Shown one piece after another: positions 61,318 to 64,000 of a stretch of 64,000 nt of DNA. The DNA is from Megascapheus bottae (taxonomy: Eukaryota; Chordata; Mammalia; Rodentia; Geomyidae): NCBI GenBank assembly GCA_024803745.1, contig JANJXV010000024.1:15819927-15883926 (forward strand), in the 5' to 3' direction. Each line of letters starts with the position of its first letter. Within the stretch, counting starts at the first letter, position 1. The notes under the pieces are model-generated. The model ran no database searches and was not told where the DNA came from. It saw only the letters and a program-made list of their open reading frames with translations. Position numbers and translations under genes: made by a program.

Positions 61318-61515
61318 GGACCAGGAGTGTGGCCTAGTGGTAGAGTGCTTGCCTATCTTGCGCGAAGCCCTAGATTCAGTTCCTTGGCACCACATACACA
61401 TAAGAAGCCGGAAGTGTTACTGGCAGAGCGCTACCTTTGACACAGAGAGGCTCAGGAACAGAGCCTAGACCTCTCTGTGTTCAAGCCCCAGGGCTGGCAT
61501 AAAAAAAAAAAAAAT
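61318..61515 (+). mobile_element. IDL-Geo-type dimeric SINE nested in old L1
   Basis: The left monomer (GTGTGGCCTAGTGGTAGAGT) is complete. The right monomer has lost the bases between GTTACTGG and CAGAGCGC. The element ends CAGGGCTGGCAT plus a tail of about 14 A. Confidence 0.88.
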
Positions 61516-61569
61516 AGCTGTGTTTATTTGCACCTGGCCTATTTCACTTAACAGTCAATAGTCATCCAT

Positions 61570-61582
61570 GTGGTGTGTGTTT

Positions 61583-61644
<62 letters not shown>

Positions 61645-61660
61645 TGTGTGTGTGTGTGTA
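61570..61660. repeat. (GT)n microsatellite
   Basis: A long nearly pure GT repeat inside the old L1 remnant. The cysteine-valine frame across it is an artefact. Confidence 0.95.
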
Positions 61661-62000
61661 TGACAGAGTCAGCAACAGGGGTTGGGGGAATTGTTTTTAG
61701 GACTTTGTGTATATATAATATTCATTCATCTGTTGATGGGTATTTGGATTGCTTCCAGCTCTTTGCTATGACCGTGTAGTATACAAAACTTGTGTATTAT
61801 TGCTATAAATATACATGTATAAAAACTACATTGATTTCCTGATTTTGTTTCTCTTAAAACTAATTAGTAGATCACATAGTACTTGTGCTTTCATTTTTTG
61901 GGGGGACCACCATACTTTCCCCCCCCATATGTATGTACCATCTGGCTTTTCACTTATGGTTCATATTAGTACCAATATCTCTCTACTTCAACCTTTCATG

Positions 62001-62559
62001 GTTTCTGTTTAACATACAGTTTTTCAACTTATAGAAGTTGCAAATTCCTATTGTAGAGATCAAACAATGAAGAAAAATTTTAAATGAAATTTAAAAAACA
62101 ATCTCTGCCTCACTCTTCCTTTGATTCTTTTTCCTGATGAGGTTTCACATTCCTTCTTCTCCAGAATTCTCCTTATTTAACCATACATGAACTGCCAGTA
62201 ATTACTCCTGTTTTTTGAGCCATTACTAATTTAGTGCCTCTCAATCTAGTAGCCTAGAAACCTTTGTTTAGTAAATGTTAATTACAGAATGTCAATTTGT
62301 GTCACACCTTATATCACATTTTATTCAAGACAGACTTCTAAGTAGTTTTTCAGTAACAGTAGTTTTTAGTAGTACTCTTTATCTTTGTATCACTGTGAAG
62401 AATCCTATGTCATATTAATTATTTTTAATAATAGATATGAATACCAACCAAGAGAGTTTTAAAGGGGGAAAGAAACTGTTACATATAGAGAAAGGTAAAT
62501 AACTCATTAAGTGGTGTGCTTGTAAGAGAGAAAGATGTGAGACCACAGGAAGAGACCTG
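62001..62559. other. Unique sequence, no gene seen
   Basis: Nothing recognised. Confidence 0.4.
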
Positions 62560-63100
62560 ATAAAGACTCAAGTTTGTAAGCCCTTAGTTGTCATGCTAAA
62601 GAATGTCAGCATTATCCTGATGGAGTGATGGCCTTGGAAGGTTCTTAAGCAATGAAAGAAGTCATAAAGATGATGATTTTAAATAGAGTATTGATTTTTA
62701 AGTAGTTCGATCAGATCTTTGTGAGAATTTTGAGGACATATTTAGAAAGCTATTGCAAAGTTTAGAGTGCTTGTAGAGAAGGTATTGTAGTTGCTCCAGT
62801 TTGAGAAGACACACAGAATGTGTCTGTAAAGAGGGTTATTGGACCAGGAAAGAAGAAGCAATCAAGGACAGGAAGGAATCTGAGATGACTGGCTGAGGTA
62901 ATGGAAAGTTTGACTTTGACAAGGAATGACAGGATCCTATTAAAGGAGCTCAGATTGGGCTTATTGAATTTTCAGTGTGTGAGATAAGCAATGAAATCTG
63001 GAGTTAGGGAGAGTCGTCAATTCCAGTATGGATTTGAGTATCATTAGTACTTAGATGCTAGTTGATACCGTGATGGTACATTGATTATTTGAGGAGAGAA
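62560..63100 (+). repeat. Possible ancient mammalian interspersed repeat
   Basis: Phrases such as GATGGCCTTGGAAGGTTCTT, CGATCAGATCTTTGTGAGAA, GCTATTGCAAAGTTTAGAGT and GGATTTGAGTATCATTAGTA occur in an order that I associate with a widespread old mammalian repeat. I cannot name the family with confidence. A shorter similar stretch lies at about 37195-37440. Confidence 0.4.
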
Positions 63101-64000
63101 TAAGAACAACAATTTGAGAAGAGAATGTTGGAATAGTCAATCTGTCAGGGACATGGAAGCTGGTGGAGTCCATACATACTGTCACTGTCTTCATCTCCTC
63201 AAAATACTTCTTCCTAAAATTACTTTGTTATCTCAATATAACAGCAGTTCTCAGTGGAGCTGGGATCTAAAATTGGAAGTCCTCTTTGGCAAATTATCTT
63301 CACTAATCTATTACCAAGTTCTTTTGCTACTTTTATTATTATTATTATAATACCTTTTCAAATCTGCCCACCCTTAATTTTTTTCCACTTTAATCATGAT
63401 TTTTCAGGTCTTTAGTTTTTAATCTAGTGCAGTCCTTTCCAACATACCTCTTTTCTTAAGATGTTTCTCTTATTATCTGTTTAATATAACAACATTCCAT
63501 GTAAAGTTTTGGAGGACAATTAAGCGTTCTGGTGTTTAAAAGCTGATTTTAAAGTGTTTGTAAAAACAGAGAACCTGGCATCCAGGGACACTTGGAGACT
63601 GTATCTAATATATCCTTTTGAACATAAATCTCGACATAAATTTTAGGTTCTTGTCATTCTCTAATATTGAATCCTCCAGAATTATCATGTCTGCTTTTCA
63701 ATTATGGTTTTTCCACTAACTGTTTATACTTACTCATTCAGTAATTCTCAGTCATTTCCCCTTTGATAAGGAAGCTGTAGGTATTATCTAATATTTCTGA
63801 CTTGATCCTTGGGGAGCTACTTATAGCTTACTTTGAAAAATTTCAATTTCTATATTTTTAAAATATGTTCTATGAAGGTTAAATTTAAAAAATAATAAAT
63901 AACAAATGATCTCTCTTTTAATCTTTGTATTCAGCTTTTTTTTTTTCATTCAAACGCTTGCTTTGGCAATACTGTAGGCAATGGCAGAGAATACAGCAGT
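63101..64000. other. Unique AT-rich sequence, no gene seen
   Basis: Includes a short (TTA)n at about 63330-63350. No exon was recognised. Confidence 0.4.

Larger units (their letters stand above)
61240..62000 (-). mobile_element. Old LINE-1 remnant, antisense, twice interrupted
   Basis: L1 3'-region text appears on both sides of a SINE: CTATGAATTTCATTTCTCTA before it and CACCTGGCCTATTTCACTTA after it. Beyond a (GT)n array it continues with CATTCATCTGTTGATGGGTA, TGGATTGCTTCCAGCTCTTT and GACCACCATACTTTCC. This order matches the antisense ORF2 C-terminus of an old mammalian L1. No frame survives. Confidence 0.6.

Overview
This window looks like gene-free rodent nuclear DNA, either intergenic or deep intronic. 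It is AT-rich, has no CpG island, and contains no long open frame other than LINE-1 ORF2 fragments. The best taxonomic clue is its SINE population. About a dozen copies of a dimeric SINE are present: a left tRNA-Ala/ID-like monomer joined to a right monomer that typically ends in a box-B-like GTTCAAGCCCC followed by CAGGACTGGC. This arrangement fits the IDL-Geo family reported from Geomyoidea (kangaroo rats, pocket mice, pocket gophers). A second composite SINE carries a 7SL/B1-like left half on the same right monomer. Placement in Geomyoidea is inferred from recognised repeat structure, not from an alignment.

Layout. 1-32 kb: unique AT-rich sequence with scattered SINEs, four or five 5'-truncated antisense L1 3' ends (4.1, 10.9, 13.1, 21.9 kb), long pyrimidine microsatellites (0.74-1.09, 10.46-10.70, 17.48-17.82 kb) and a probable antisense solo LTR split by a SINE (28.84-29.50 kb). 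32.7-41.4 kb: two large 5'-inverted (twin-priming) L1 copies about 6 kb apart. Each has an antisense 3' segment joined to a sense-strand ORF2 segment with endonuclease and/or reverse transcriptase motifs, and both are clearly dead. 41-51 kb: mostly unique, with SINEs and a 95-bp tandem duplication at 48.4 kb. 51.4-55.8 kb: a dense L1 cluster with an old antisense ORF2 remnant, two sense 3' ends, and a third inverted L1 containing a nested L1 with target-site duplications. 55.8-64 kb: unique sequence, SINEs, a compound tetranucleotide array, and an old L1 broken by a SINE and a (GT)n tract.

The most informative observation is a 519-bp block in which the two inverted L1 copies differ at one base, although they differ by several percent on both sides. 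This suggests gene conversion or a recombination between the copies. I found no cellular gene, no functional RNA gene and no candidate for a new encoded system. The interest here lies in mobile-element mechanics: twin priming, nested insertion, a possible 3' transduction, module sharing between SINEs, and microsatellites growing from SINE tails.
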